Origin: Liolophura sinensis
Taxonomy: Eukaryota > Mollusca > Polyplacophora > Chitonida > Chitonidae
Reading direction: 5' to 3'
Assembly (NCBI RefSeq): GCF_032854445.1
Contig: NC_088301.1
Coordinates: 47,363,116-47,427,115, forward strand
DNA: 64,000 bases
Shown here: piece after piece, positions 12,401 to 24,359 of the stretch
Numbering within the stretch: the first letter of the stretch is position 1
Layout of the letters: the number at the start of each line of letters is the position of its first letter
Made by a program: the position numbers and the translations under genes
Notes under the pieces: generated by a model
Databases searched by the model: none
Told to the model about the DNA's origin: nothing
The model's input: only the letters and a program-made list of their open reading frames with translations

Positions 12401-14900
12401 AACCAGTGCTGGAATTTTGGGAGGATTTTTTTCATATACAGAAATTATATAAAAATGTAATTAAAAAGCCCTGGATATGGTAAATTTTTTTTTTGTTTTT
12501 TGTTTGTTTTTGTTTTTTGTTTCGAAGCTGTCATTTGCTAAATCACTAGTGCTAATTGCTCACATCTTTAGTTCTGACCAGAGTTTTAAGTTGGTTGTGT
12601 TTTATCTTTTTCTCCTGTGGGGTTGCTTGTCATGGAAAGAACTTTCCTCATGACTGCATGTAAGTCAGACATTTGTGAGCACAACTACACACCAAGTTTT
12701 GTGGAGAGAACTGGAAATATGAAAGTCTGCACAGGTTATTAAAGGACACATGGAAAGGAACTGTGAAATGTGTTTTACATTTTCTGTTGAAAGTGTGATC
12801 AACAGTGAACTTCCTGTACCAGCTTAGTGTCTCACATTGGGCTGTATCCATTGACTTTGATATGTTAATTTGTGGACTAACCATAGGGCCTTGGGAAAAC
12901 TGTAGTTTAAAGCCATATTTACACACTAAGAATAAAGCTGAGTAGCTTTTTAATTTTTATGTGTTGTGGTGCATATCATAAACTGCATATTAATAAATAA
13001 AAATGGTTTCATGCGTCCTTTCTGCCTTTCTCCAGATTGTCATTTTAAGGTGGGCATAAATTTTGTGCTATGAGTGGTATAAATTTTATGTTTCATCGCA
13101 AAAAGTAATCAGTTGTCATCAGATTTATTTATCTTTAGTTTCACCTTTGTTTTGAATTGTTTTGACTTAACAAGCCTCTGTTGATGGTGCTTATATTGGT
13201 GACTGTTTCCTGTAAAAAAAATCTTGTATTGTTAGTATATATACCTGAATCACAAAGGCAAAACAGATGTTTTTCCACATGGGTACAAGTACACATTTTA
13301 TGTTGTAATAGTTTTTAAGGAATATAATGGTTTAGCTAGCGGTTACTAGGAAATTTTAAATTTAAGGTCTGTGTTTTAACAGTTTAGTTGTTCTTCCGGT
13401 GTAAATATGTTTGAATGTATTACAGTAAATCATTTATAATTTCATTAATTTTTTGTTGTGCTATACAAATTGTAGTACACAAGGGTGATTAGTTGGTGAA
13501 AAATCTTGAGAACTTCATGCGAATTACGCTTGCTTTTTCACAGACTTAGAATAGTAGGGTGATTAGCTGGTGAAACTGTGGGTAATTTTGTGTATGTGTG
13601 TATTTATGTAGACGACAATGCAATGTCTCTTAAGATTCAGATCAAAGCTGGATCAGCAGGACAGATTTTTTTATTAGAATAAATTTGGGATGACCCAAGT
13701 TTTGTTTTAAGGATTCTTCTTAAGTCCACAATGAAGATTATAATAAATGGAATAAAATAAAGAAAATCATGCCAAAAATTCAATTTGGGGGCATATTTTT
13801 TAGCTTTTAATTATCTTTCTATTTTAACAATTGTTTGCATCATTGGTTGGTATCAGCGGTGAGCTTCTCAGCTTAATGACAGAAGCTTAGCAACCCAATT
13901 CAGATTCTTCGCCCTGCAGGGTTGTTGACTGTTGATATTACAGCAGATTCCTTAATTTCCAGATTGACCACTGGAGCCCTTAGGAATACTATAGTTTAAA
14001 GCTACTATTTCAGCCCCCCCCCCCCCCCCAGAAACATGGCTGGGAAGCTTTTTTGTACTTTTATATGTTAGGACATATCCCAAGCTGTAAAACATTTCAT
14101 TTAAGAGGAATGTTTTTAAGATGACTTCATGAAAGATTTGATGTATGTGTGCAGTGTCTCACGTTCCAATAAAAGAACCACCTTTAGTTGATGAATCCGT
14201 TTATGCTTATACTGGATGCTACTGTGCTATTAAATTTATCCTGTGTGAAATTTGTGGCGAATACATGTTATATTAAAAGTCACAAATGTTTCTATTGTTT
14301 TTAGTAATTCATATGTGATGAAATATCAGGATTTCATTTAACTGATACAACAGGTACAACCGATATTTTAAAATTTGTAATGCCACATTTGTTACTACAT
14401 GCTGGGTACAAACTACATTTACATATGTTCGACCCACTTATTAGAAATTCTTAGAAATACCAATAGCTGCAACTCTAAATTCTAGAAGATGGTAATGACC
14501 AAGTTCAGAAAAAAGACTGAAGTGCTAAGTTGATGAGTGAGGATACATTGACAGAAAAACATTTGACCATTTTTTTCTGGAATGAATAGATGTATCTTTT
14601 ATGTGTCATTTCTAATGACCTAAAATTTCGTCCATGGCTAGATTGTTCATTTTGCTTAATTCTGAGAGCTCTGTTGATTGTAGAAAGGTGTGTTGAGGTT
14701 TGTTTGGAAGGTAGAATGATACCCTACTGGAAAAATGTAAGCTTAAACATCAAAAGAGTATCAAGCTAGAAAATTAATATGGAGAGAACACCAGCTTCAT
14801 TGAACCTGAACTGAATTTGTTTTGAATGCTGGACAGAATGGTTTGTGTCTGACTGAACTTGTGCTTCAGCCTACAGTAAAGTGGATCATACAAGAGTGAT
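9476..14900. other. Gene-poor intergenic or long 3' UTR stretch
   Basis: About 5.4 kb of AT-rich sequence with no exon, domain or structured RNA that I can support. The open frames here (for example 10680-11066) are low-complexity, hydrophobic and AT-driven. It contains a T/G-rich tract near 12485-12520 and a C16 run at 14014-14029. Possible AATAAA signals occur about 12928, 12993, 13742 and 14170. Whether it is receptor 3' UTR or intergenic DNA is open. Confidence 0.5.
14014..14029. repeat. C16 homopolymer
   Basis: A run of 16 cytosines in an otherwise AT-rich stretch. Its length is probably uncertain in the assembly. Confidence 0.85.
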
Positions 14901-14945
14901 TGCATTATATTGACCCAAAATGCAAAAGACTATGCACAGTGTCTT

Positions 14946-16412
14946 GAGTGAGCCAAAACAGAAGCTGGTATAAAGAGGAAGTAAATATGTAGTGAGCCAA
15001 AACAGAAGCTAATATAAAGAGGAAGTACATATGGAGTGAGCCAAAAGCAAAAGATGGTATAAAGAGAAAGTACATATGGAGTGAGCCAAAACAGAGGATG
15101 ATATAAAAGAGAAAGTACATATTGAGTGAGCCAAAACAGAGGATGATATAAAAGAGAAAGTACATATGGAGTGGGCCAAAACAGAAGATGGTATAAAAAG
15201 AAAGTACATATGGAGTGACTCATTACAGAAGATGGTATAAAGAGAGAGCATGTGGAGTGAGCTAAAAGAGAAGATGGTATAGAGAGGAAGGATGTGTTGA
15301 GTGAGCCAAAACAGGGGATGGTATAAAAGAGAAAGTACATATGGAATGGGCCAGAACATAAGATGGTATAAAGAGGAAGTACACATGGAGTGAGCCAAAA
15401 CAGAAGCTGGTATAAAGAGGAAGTACACATGGAGTGAGCCAAAACAGAGGATGGTATAAAAGAGAAAGTACATATGGAGTGGGCCAAAACAGAAGCTGGT
15501 ATAAAGAGAAAGTACATATGGAGTGACTCATTACAGAAGATGGTATAAAGAGAAAGTACATATGGAGTGAGCCAAAACAGAAGCTGGTATAAAGAGAAAG
15601 TACATATGGACTGAGCCAAAACAGAAGATGGTATAAAGAGAAAGTACATATGGAGTGGGCCAAAACAGAAGCTGGTATAAAGAGAAAGTACATATGGACT
15701 GAGCCAAAACAGAAGATGGTATAAACAGAAAGTACATATGGAGTGAGCCAAAACAGAAGCTGGTATAAACAGAAAGTACATATGGACTGAGCCAAAACAG
15801 AGGATGGTATAAAGAGGAAGTACATATGGAGTGAGCCAAAACAGAAGCTGGTATAAAGAGAAAGTACATATGGACTGAGCCAAAACAGAAGATGGTATAA
15901 ACAGAAAGTACATATGGAGTGAGCCAAAACAGAAGCTGGTATAAAGAGAAAGTACATATGGACTGAGCCAAAACAGAGGATGGTATAAAGAGGAAGTACA
16001 TATGGAGTGAGCCAAAACAGAGGATGGTATAAAGAGGAAGTACACATGGAGTGAGCCAAAACAGAAGCTGTTATAAAGAGGAAGTACATATGGAGTGAGC
16101 CAAAACAGAGGATGGTATAAAGAGGAAATACACATGCAGTGAGCCAAAACAGAAGCTGGCATAAAGAGAAAGTATATATGTAGTGAGCCAAAACAGAAGC
16201 TGGTATAAAGAGGAAGTACACATGGAGTGAGCCAAAACAGAGGATGGTATAAAGAGAAAGTACATATGGAGTGAGCCAAAACAGACGATGGTGTATAGAG
16301 AAAGTACGTATAGAGTGAGCCAAAACAGAAGATGGTATAAAAAGAAAGTACATATGGAGTGACTCGTTACAGAAGATTGTATAAAGAGAGAGCATGTGGA
16401 GTGAGCTAAAAG
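14946..16412. repeat. 44-bp tandem satellite, about 33 copies, with 88-bp dimer order
   Basis: The unit begins GTGAGCCAAAACAGAAGCTG and continues GTATAAAGAGAAAGTACATATGGA. Successive copies are 44 bases apart, for example TGGTAT at 15541 and 15585. In the core (about 15550-16010) two variants alternate: GTGAGCC...GAAGCTGG and CTGAGCC...GAAGATGG or GAGGATGG, giving an 88-bp higher-order dimer. Edge copies are more divergent, with ATAAAAGAG indels and GTGACTCATTACAG variants at 15210, 15520 and 16355. Because 44 is not a multiple of 3 and the minus-strand unit lacks stops in every frame, long minus-strand ORFs (up to 449 codons) arise as an artefact. Confidence 0.95.
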
Positions 16413-16917
16413 AGAAATTTGTAAAGAGTAAGTCAAAATAGTCAAGGTCGTAAAAACAGTGAAAATGCAGTCTTCGTTCAGTAATAGTAGAAGCTTGTGA
16501 AAAGAAGGTATATCATTTAGAGCGAGCAAAAGTAGAATTTTTAAAGAGAGTGGCGGGTTCTTCTTGAGTGAGGCTAACTAGAAACTTGTGAGGGTGCAAA
16601 ATCTTACGAAATATGCAGTGAACGCATCGTCTTCAGTGAGCCTAACTAGATGTTTGACGAGTACAAAAGCTTGTAAAAAAGTGAGCCCATCGACCGGCGA
16701 GCCAAATAGAAGACGGTAAAAAAGAGAGTACATTTTCTTGAGTACATTATTGAGAGTGAGCATAAAAAGAAGCCTATGACAAGTAGATGCTTGTAAACAT
16801 ATTGAGTACGCCATCTTTGTGAGTCAAAATAGGAACTTTGGAAAAGAGCAACTATCTCGTCTTTATTGAAACTTTGTGAGTACAATTTCATTAGTGAACC
16901 AAAATAATAAGCTTGTA

Positions 16918-17174
16918 GGGGAACTCCGTGTCCGAGATGGTAAACGCTCCATCGAAGCATAATGGCCTAGGAGCCTCTCACCAATACGGTCGCTGTGAGT
17001 TCAAGTTCAGCCGACGCGGGCTTCCTCTCCGGCCGTACGTGGGCATGTCTCTCTACAACCTGCAGATGGTCGTGGGCCTGCCCGGTTTCATCCCAGCATA
17101 ATGCTGGTTGCCGTTGTATAATTAGTAAAATATTCTTGAATACGGCGTATGACACCAATGAAATAAATAAATGA
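16918..17174 (+). mobile_element. tRNA-derived SINE (family 1)
   Basis: The head holds a degenerate tRNA-like A box and a B-box-like GTGAGTTCAAGTTCAGCC. The body has CCCGGTTTCATCCCAGCATA and the tail has TAAAATATTCTTGAATACGG, ending in AAATAAATAAATGAA. It is colinear with 51748-52015, which defines the family. It has no coding capacity and is presumably mobilised in trans by a LINE. Confidence 0.75.
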
Positions 17175-17196
17175 AAAGCTTCTAAAAAGAGTGACC

Positions 17197-17521
17197 GGCC
17201 CGGATAGCACAGTTGGTAGAGCGTCCGCTTCGGGACCGGTAGATCCAGGATGAATCCTTGATCGAGTCACACCTAAGACTTTAAAATAGGAAGTTGTAAC
17301 TTCCTCAACGACTGGTTGACCCGTATCAGTATAATGGCTCGGGCGGGCGGCTTACTTGCCTTCGGTAAGTCGTCTGAGTGAAGCAGCACTAAATAAAAGA
17401 GCGGTGGAAATCCGTCCTGCAACAAGGAGGCACATTACACGTACATGCACCCTAATGATTCCTTCGTCATATGACTGAAAAATTATTGAGTACGACGTTA
17501 AACCCCAAGCACTCACTCACT
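17197..17521 (+). mobile_element. tRNA-derived SINE (family 2)
   Basis: The tRNA-like head GCCCGGATAGCACAGTTGGT (A box) is followed about 45 bases later by TTGATCGAGTCACACC (B box). The tail reads CGTCATATGACTGAAAAATT, then TTGAGTACGACGTTAAACCC and CACTCACTCACTC. The head differs from family 1 but the GAGTACG-CGT tail is shared, suggesting a shared LINE partner (inference). The head resembles a tRNA gene, but the arms do not pair well enough to call one. Confidence 0.72.
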
Positions 17522-18524
17522 CTAAAAAAAAGTGAGTACATCATAACAGTGAGACAAATAGAAGCTTTTAAAAGTAGTACTTCGTTTTGAGTAAACCAAA
17601 ATAAAAGTTTATAAAAGTACACCATGTTATGTACACCATACATCTTGAGTAGTGAACCAAAATAGAAATTTGTGAGTACATTTTCTTGAGTCTATCGTCT
17701 TCGGGAAACCTAATGGATGTAAAGGAAACAGCATAGAGAGCAGTAAAGGGAGTGTGTTAGCAAATGGTCACGTGTACTGCGAGTGAAATCCGTCCTCCTA
17801 CCACTTTCATACTTCAGCCAAGGGTTTATTCCAATTGTTCATGTGCAAAAGTAGAAACGTATAGACTTTTCCCACTCCATGCTTCATTGCAAAAAGATTT
17901 GAGCGAGCCGAAATAGACACGTCAAAGAATAGTGAACTCGTACATTGTCTCGAGTGATCACATCGTCTTCATGTCCAAGCCGAAACTTCAGTGATTTTCT
18001 TGTGAACCAAAATATATGTTTGAGAAAAGATAGATTATATCGCCTAAAGTGAGCCAGAAAAAAAGCAAGCTCCTAAAAAGATTGAGTACATAGATTGTAA
18101 ATAAAAGTCAGTTCTTCGTCTCGAGTACCGGTAAGTCAAAATAGAAACAGGTGAAATGAGTCAGTGTAAAATGGAACCTTAATCTTAAAAAATAAATGAA
18201 ATGAGAATATTGTCTTAAATGAGCCAAAGTAGAAACTTGTGTGAGTACATTTCCCTGAGTGATGTAACATAGAATCCTACAAATAGAATGGGTACATGGT
18301 CTTCAGCGAGCCAGAATGTAGAAGCTTTAGAAAAGAGCGAGTATATTTCGTCTTAAGTGAGTCAAAGTAGAAACTTGTGTGTGATTGAGCTAAGACAGAA
18401 GCCTACAAATAGAATGAGTACATTGTCTTCAGTGAGCCAGAATGTAGCTTTAGAAAAGAGTGAGTATATTTCGTCTGGAGTGAGCCAAAGAAGAAACTTA
18501 TGTGAGTAAATTTGGGAGTAAAGA

Positions 18525-18775
18525 TGGGTGTGTGTTCCGCTGGCTCTCTGTGTCCATCAGATCCTTGACCAATATACGTGTTCGAAATCAGCTCTCGCTC
18601 TTTCTCGCTGCGGATTGAAGTCAACACATTTGTCAGGTATGTGGCTAAGGAAGGCAGTTTGCTTTCGGCATTATGGTTTCCTCCAAGCTTGCCCTTAAAT
18701 ATGATCACCGTCATATGAGTGAAAAATTCCTGAGCAGGTGTAAAACACCATACAGCCATGCAGTCCATTATATCT
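18525..18775 (+). mobile_element. Degenerate SINE
   Basis: A B-box-like word GTGTTCGAAATCAGC lies near 18571, followed by TCATATGAGTGAAAAATTCC and a GTAAAACACC tail. This is the same tail architecture as the two neighbouring SINEs, more decayed. An open frame on the opposite strand (18403-18768) is not coding. Confidence 0.55.
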
Positions 18776-19391
18776 GAGTATTTATTTATATAAGCCTATA
18801 GCTGGTTTGTTTTGCAGTTAGATATGTCTTGCAATTTCGTACATTATGCTTAGAAAAACATTTCTCGAAAATAGTTAGAGTAAGACATACATGAATATTT
18901 AGGTTTATGTACTGATTTTTAACAAAATGCCAAAATCAGGCCTGTTTACCGGGGTTATATGTGAATAACCAACAATTAATGACTTCTTGAGTGTCACGCT
19001 TCTTTTATATTATTAGCACGATAGGCCTATATCATGACATTGTCGCATGCACATTTAATTGCATCATGCCTGATGAAATGGGAGATGGTAGGCCGAAGGG
19101 ATAGGCCTGTTAAGTGACTAGGTGTGTAAATGTGGTTTAGTTTTGTCTTGTACTAAAAGGCTTTTAAGATGTAATTGTAGGCTTATATTGAGCCATACAG
19201 AGGCCTATATAACATGGCTGATGGGGAATCGATACCGCCTTGTATTTCATTTCAGGAATGACAACTTATTAACAGAAGTTAAATTATGTGTCTGTTCAAA
19301 GGTGTTGGACACGCATTAGGTACAGAACTGTCACTTACACGCCACGGAGCTTTGTTGACGCACATGCACAGACCGCGTCGCACTTCCTGTA
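18776..19391. other. Intergenic, no gene seen
   Basis: AT-rich spacer rich in TAGGCCTA-like words. No exon or element was recognised. Confidence 0.5.
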
Positions 19392-19416
19392 GGGAATCTC
19401 CTGTTACTATAAATAG
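19392..19416 (+). promoter_or_regulatory. Candidate kappaB-TATA core promoter upstream of the TBK1-like gene
   Basis: GGGAATCTCC at 19392-19401 fits the NF-kB consensus GGGRNNYYCC. CTATAAATAG follows at 19407-19416. Transcription would begin near 19440. A plausible 5' UTR exon follows and ends in ACAG|GTAACC after 19562. This is inferred from motifs only. Confidence 0.35.
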
Positions 19417-19439
19417 CTATGAATGGAATACCCCGTGAC

Positions 19440-19562
19440 AACTGTTATGGCGACTCACAATATCTAGCCACTGACGATTTACATCGCGTTTATGTAGCCA
19501 ACTTGACGGACAGAAGATGACCCACAACGTATCGGCAATAACTGTACAGTACGGAGAAACAG
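19440..19562 (+). other. Candidate non-coding first exon of the TBK1-like gene
   Basis: The stretch follows the TATA box by about 25-30 bases and ends in a good donor. It could splice to an acceptor at 22837-22838 (GCATGCAG), giving a leader before the ATG at 22866. An upstream ATG at 19517 would then read 18 codons and stop in the second exon, a possible short uORF. No transcript evidence is available. Confidence 0.3.
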
Positions 19563-22500
19563 GTAACCTTTTCAGGGGATGTGTATATATCGGTACAGCC
19601 TTGAATGATCCAACAATTGTATAATAGGCTTACCAGCGCATCCCGATAGCCCGGAGTATCATGCGGAAGGGGCGGCGTTTTGAGATCATCTACCAGTATG
19701 AGCGTGGCCCTGTGCTGTATAGGCCTATATCACCGGGCGTGTCTGATATTGAAACATGAACGTTTGTAATACACTGCAGACCGAACGTAGATATATAGGC
19801 ATACATCGGTTTTATGTTAATATATGAAATGAAGCCGTAGACAATGCATGTACCAGTACACGGGTTCTCGGCGCTTGTAGAAGCCGCGGCAGGGCATGTG
19901 TATCGTCCTGCTTCAAGCGATTATATATCTCGTTCGTATCGCTTAAACATGTCACCATATACGTGCCAGTACATGTGCATCTGCGAACGTCAGCTTGTGG
20001 GAGCATCAGTGAGTCTAAATTATAGCCTATATGAGAGGCTTAATTGCACAAGGTGATCAGTAGCATGACTGGTTAGAATGTGTATGGTACGTCTGCATGA
20101 CGTCTATATATAGATAAGATCATTTATTACAGAATTATCGGCTTTGGCCCCATTCGGACATATTTCATATCTGTACTACCTTATATTTACAGCTGTAGTA
20201 ATTACATATACTTCAGCTTTGTTCTCTCAAGATCTTTAATTGAAGAAAAAGTAGGCCTCTGCATATATAACTAAGATATATAGGCCAAATATTAAATGAT
20301 TATAAATATTGCAACAAACCGCAAATTTTGCGGTTTCCGCCGTTGAGACTTAGGCTATATAATCCCCTTTTTTTTTAGTACATAAAAGCCTGTACATTGC
20401 CTTCCCACCCACAGAACTAATCTTGTAAACCTTTGTTCACATCGATTTTCGTGTATGTGTACTTTGCTTGCGACTAAAACTGACAATTTTGTACGCATGT
20501 GCACAGAATGGGGAATTCCCCTCGCACTAAATTCATGCAGTGTTTTTTTCTCAGAAGTGTGACTTAATATACAACTGGGGCGCTGAATCAGTACAGTGTA
20601 TAGTGAAGACAGTTCGACAGGCTACGAACCGTATGTACAAAATCGTTTACAACAATATATGTCCCTTTTAAGCTACGCTTTCAGTAGTGTAAACCTGGAC
20701 TGCACCTAAGTCCTTGAAATTAGGTTGGTATGTCCTGTCTAGGTTTTCAAATTTGTGACAGCCTGTGTTCGATGTACACTCCAAAATACACATGATGACA
20801 CACGGTAATAATAAATTCGATTCATTCGACGTATACGTTGTGTGGGGCAAACGCTGTACAATATCAACAATTTCAAAGATGTTATTCACAAAATAACTGA
20901 TGTACACTGTTCACAGCTTATTCAGATGTCCCACTTTCACTTTCAGTGTTACGGTGTAGACAAGAACATTTTTGTTGGCCTACTGACAGCATGGAGGTAT
21001 ATATGTCTGTTGAGTTTCCTTACTGGATGTTAACAGATTTAACTGGGAGACTCGAATACACACGATTTGTTTTAAGACATTAAAACACCTCCATTTGAAA
21101 TCAAAGCGGCGGTGTTTTTGGATAGGAACTCGGTGTACACACGCACTTCATGCTCAAAGTAGGTCTAGGCCAATGTCCTGCTGAGGACTATATGATCAAG
21201 GGCAAAAGATGCATATATAGGTTATATGCATAGGCCAATGTTAATTTGAGTATCTTTTGATCGAACTACATCATCTAAATATCAGAAATGCTATTCTGAT
21301 TTATATATAGGCTTAGCCTATAGATCCTTCGGAGCTTCAATGTCCGACTCCACAGACGTAAAGCCCATCTTGATGGAAGTCACTTTTGAAAAGTGTTACG
21401 TAATATAACAAATCTGTAACATAATTTGAATGTTTGAGGCAGTAAAGGATACTTGTAACTATAGGCCTATATAGAATGAAGATTTAAATTTGATTCTAGA
21501 AGACAAATCTCGTCTTGTAGAATCGTTCCTGTTTTCCATATTGTGGCTGAATATGCTATATATTCAGGGCTGGTGAATCTTCCGTACAGGCCTGCATGTA
21601 TATTCGTGCTGCGTTTCTGTTTGGCATAGGCTAATAATACCTGCATGATGATGTCGCTCAAGTATAAATGCGGGTTGTAAGTTGAGTAACCACCGTAAAT
21701 ATATACGCCCTGTGGATTGAATCTTGCTGACACATTGGTTCTCATGCATGATTGTGCAAGAAAACATGGAGCCATGTTTCTTCTTAACATGCGAGTGTTC
21801 CTTACTAAGGCAATATACATACACGTCTTATACCGTCTTTCTGTATAATATGCCCCGGACATAGGCCTACTTGTAACTACATACATGAAACAATATAGGG
21901 GCCCACATACGAGCCTTAAACTCGCACCTCCAATAGATTCTTTTTATTTTTTTATAATAAAAATTTATTACAATGTTTTTAAGTTTTATGGCTGTGTTTT
22001 TTTTTTATTGAATAGGTTCTCGCCTTGGTGAAAAGGTTTTCATCCATATAGATACCCACGTAATACCAAAGGGATTGGTTTGCATGGTTTACAAAGAGTC
22101 TGCATGAGAATGAGTGCTAATGCAGGCATACGTTTTCTGTATGTCTGGGGCGAAAAAAGCTATAATCATAAACATAAATACATTGATATACGTGTTTAAC
22201 AGGCTTGCCTATATATAATGCAGGTTAAGTCACATTACGTGATGTTTTAGAAAGATGAAAAAGAGAAGGACCTCTATTATATATTATGTATATGTGTGTG
22301 TTCACCTGCGTGGTGTATACATATTTGCATGGCATTAATTCGTTTTCAAAGAGAGGACATACACTGTAAGAAGTGGATGCAAATTTACAGCCTGAAGCAC
22401 TGTATATTGTTACTCTAAATGATGTAAATATTTTACACCATTTTCCAACGCTGTTTTTGGTGTAATTTTACTGTAGTCGATGTGTATTTACAGGTTTGAC

Positions 22501-22838
22501 CATTTACAGTGCACTTTGTTGTTAATATACACTGGTTTTCTCGGTAGACATATAGCTTTTGTTCATTTGCAATGGAGTTAACTGATTATTTGCAATGGTA
22601 TACGTGGAAATATACTGCTATTTCGGGTAATTTTGTGACCAGTTCTTTCACTGTAAAATTACATTGGTTAAATAAGCCTTGTTGGTGCAAGTAAATCGTA
22701 TTTCTTGCAGAATATAATGTTTTGTGTGGGATTTGTTTGTGTATATAAGTAATCATAGTTTGTACGCCCTTGTGTGAAATTGATACATGTTTATATAGAG
22801 AGAATTTAAAGCAGTGATTCCACATTTGATGCATGCAG
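19563..22838. other. Upstream region or candidate first intron of the TBK1-like gene
   Basis: About 3.3 kb with no supportable coding exon. It is enriched in TAGGCCTA-type palindromic words (for example 19719, 21461, 21863). It holds a perfect palindromic kappaB-like site at 20510-20521. ORFs such as 21467-21886 (minus) lack recognisable domains and are probably chance. Confidence 0.45.
20510..20521. promoter_or_regulatory. Palindromic kappaB-like site
   Basis: GGGGAATTCCCC is a perfect 12-base palindrome that contains the NF-kB/Rel consensus in both orientations. It lies about 1.1 kb from the kappaB-TATA candidate and 2.3 kb upstream of the kinase start codon. The function is inferred. Confidence 0.4.
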
Positions 22839-22865
22839 GTCTGACGTAAATGCACAAGAGTGACG

Positions 22866-24307
22866 ATGTTGAGAGACACAACCAATCACATTTACAAGGT
22901 ATCCGATCTGCTTGGCAAAGGCGCCACCTGCAGTGTCTACAAAGGTGTCGACAAGGTGAGGCTGTTCGGGGGTAATGAAAACAGGAAATCAATTCATTTG
23001 TGAAAATAAGTCTTATTAACACATTAAATGCAGGTATTAAGCATTGACTAACCATGTTCATATATTTTACAACTATGCACATACATGAAGTTTACAGCTT
23101 CCATTTTGTAAAAAAAAAGCAAAAAACTTTTAGTTGACGTATATAAAACCAACCCACCCCCCACCACCACCACCCCCCACCACCAACCACCCCGAACTAT
23201 TTAGTTTTATTTTGGGGAAATAAGCTTCACGACGGTTATTTGCGAGAGGAAACGATGGCACCTCACCAGGTTTAATGTCATATCTTCCTCTGAAAATCTT
23301 GAACCAAACAACGCATGCAGATGGGATGAACAAGTGACGTCGGAAGTGAATAACGAGTGGTCAACACTGCCCTAGGGCAGTGTGCAATGCTGTAGACCAA
23401 AAATATTTATACATTTCTTGTATTTTTTGAGTGAGAGTGACTTTCATGCTAGACTTACGAATATTTCACCTTGACGAGGCGACCAGGTGTGTGGGTGTAT
23501 GGTGGAATCCATGCAGTACCCAAAACAATAAATCTGTTAAATTTAAGAGAAAGACCATGTTGTCTGAATGATACTAGAATTAATTCTGACATTGCAACAG
23601 ATTTAGCAACAACTGCATATGCAGTTAATTTCCTTCCGATTTTTGTTGCAGAAAACTGGGAAGGAGAGAGCGTTAAAGATATTTAATGTATCTCTGCCGA
23701 CTCCTGTCAAGGAGGCTCTGCGGCGAGAAGTGGATGCCCTGAAGACTCTCAGCCATCCTAATGTCGTGACCTTCTTGAGCTTGGAAACGGAGGTAAACCC
23801 TTATTTGACTGATTTGTGTTTCGCCAGGCCGAGATCATTCAGAGTCACTCTTTAGCATATACATGCCCAAAGCCAAATTCCCACGCAAAGAGCAATTTCA
23901 TTTCTTTCGCACCGCAAATTGTTGAATCGTATATAATTGATTAGAATGAAAATTAGCGACATGCATATCTGAAAGTAGAAAACGAGCAGCAGTTTATAGA
24001 AAGGATTACATGTGTGTGTTTTTTTGCGTCAAACCAGCTAATATGTAATTCCGATCGTTATTTACGTTGGCTTTGGAGTGTTCAATTCCCTCATGATATA
24101 TTATCTGTGTATGTAGCAATGATGACTAGCCATGTTTTGTTGCCACGATATGGCTGAAATGTAGCCGAGGTGGCGTTAGGCCATAATCATTCGTTCATAA
24201 AACCCATGGATGCATGCAGTGCTGAAGAATGTTTTCGTTGTCTTTGCATCTATTACAAAGGATATAAGATGCCCATGCGGTCTACGCTGATATAACAAGC
24301 TAAAGGA

Positions 24308-24359
<52 letters not shown>

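Larger units (their letters stand above)
16413..18524. repeat. Decayed satellite flank
   Basis: Scattered words such as GTGAGCCAAA, AATAGAAGCTT, GTAAAAAAGTGAGTACAT and GAGTGAGCCAAAG recur at irregular spacing of roughly 45-70 bases. They look like old, diverged relatives of the 44-bp unit. Three SINEs are inserted in or beside this flank. No gene was recognised. Confidence 0.65.

Noticed and set aside
14930..16279. Long minus-strand ORFs (449, 377, 156 codons)
   Set aside because: They lie wholly in the 44-bp satellite, which has no stops in any minus frame. There is no domain, start context or splice support.
17197..17275. Possible functional tRNA gene
   Set aside because: A- and B-box words are present, but the acceptor and anticodon arms do not pair convincingly and a SINE body and tail follow directly.
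21467..21886. Minus-strand ORF of 139 codons upstream of the kinase gene
   Set aside because: It has no recognisable domain, repeat or splice context. It is plausible by chance at this length.
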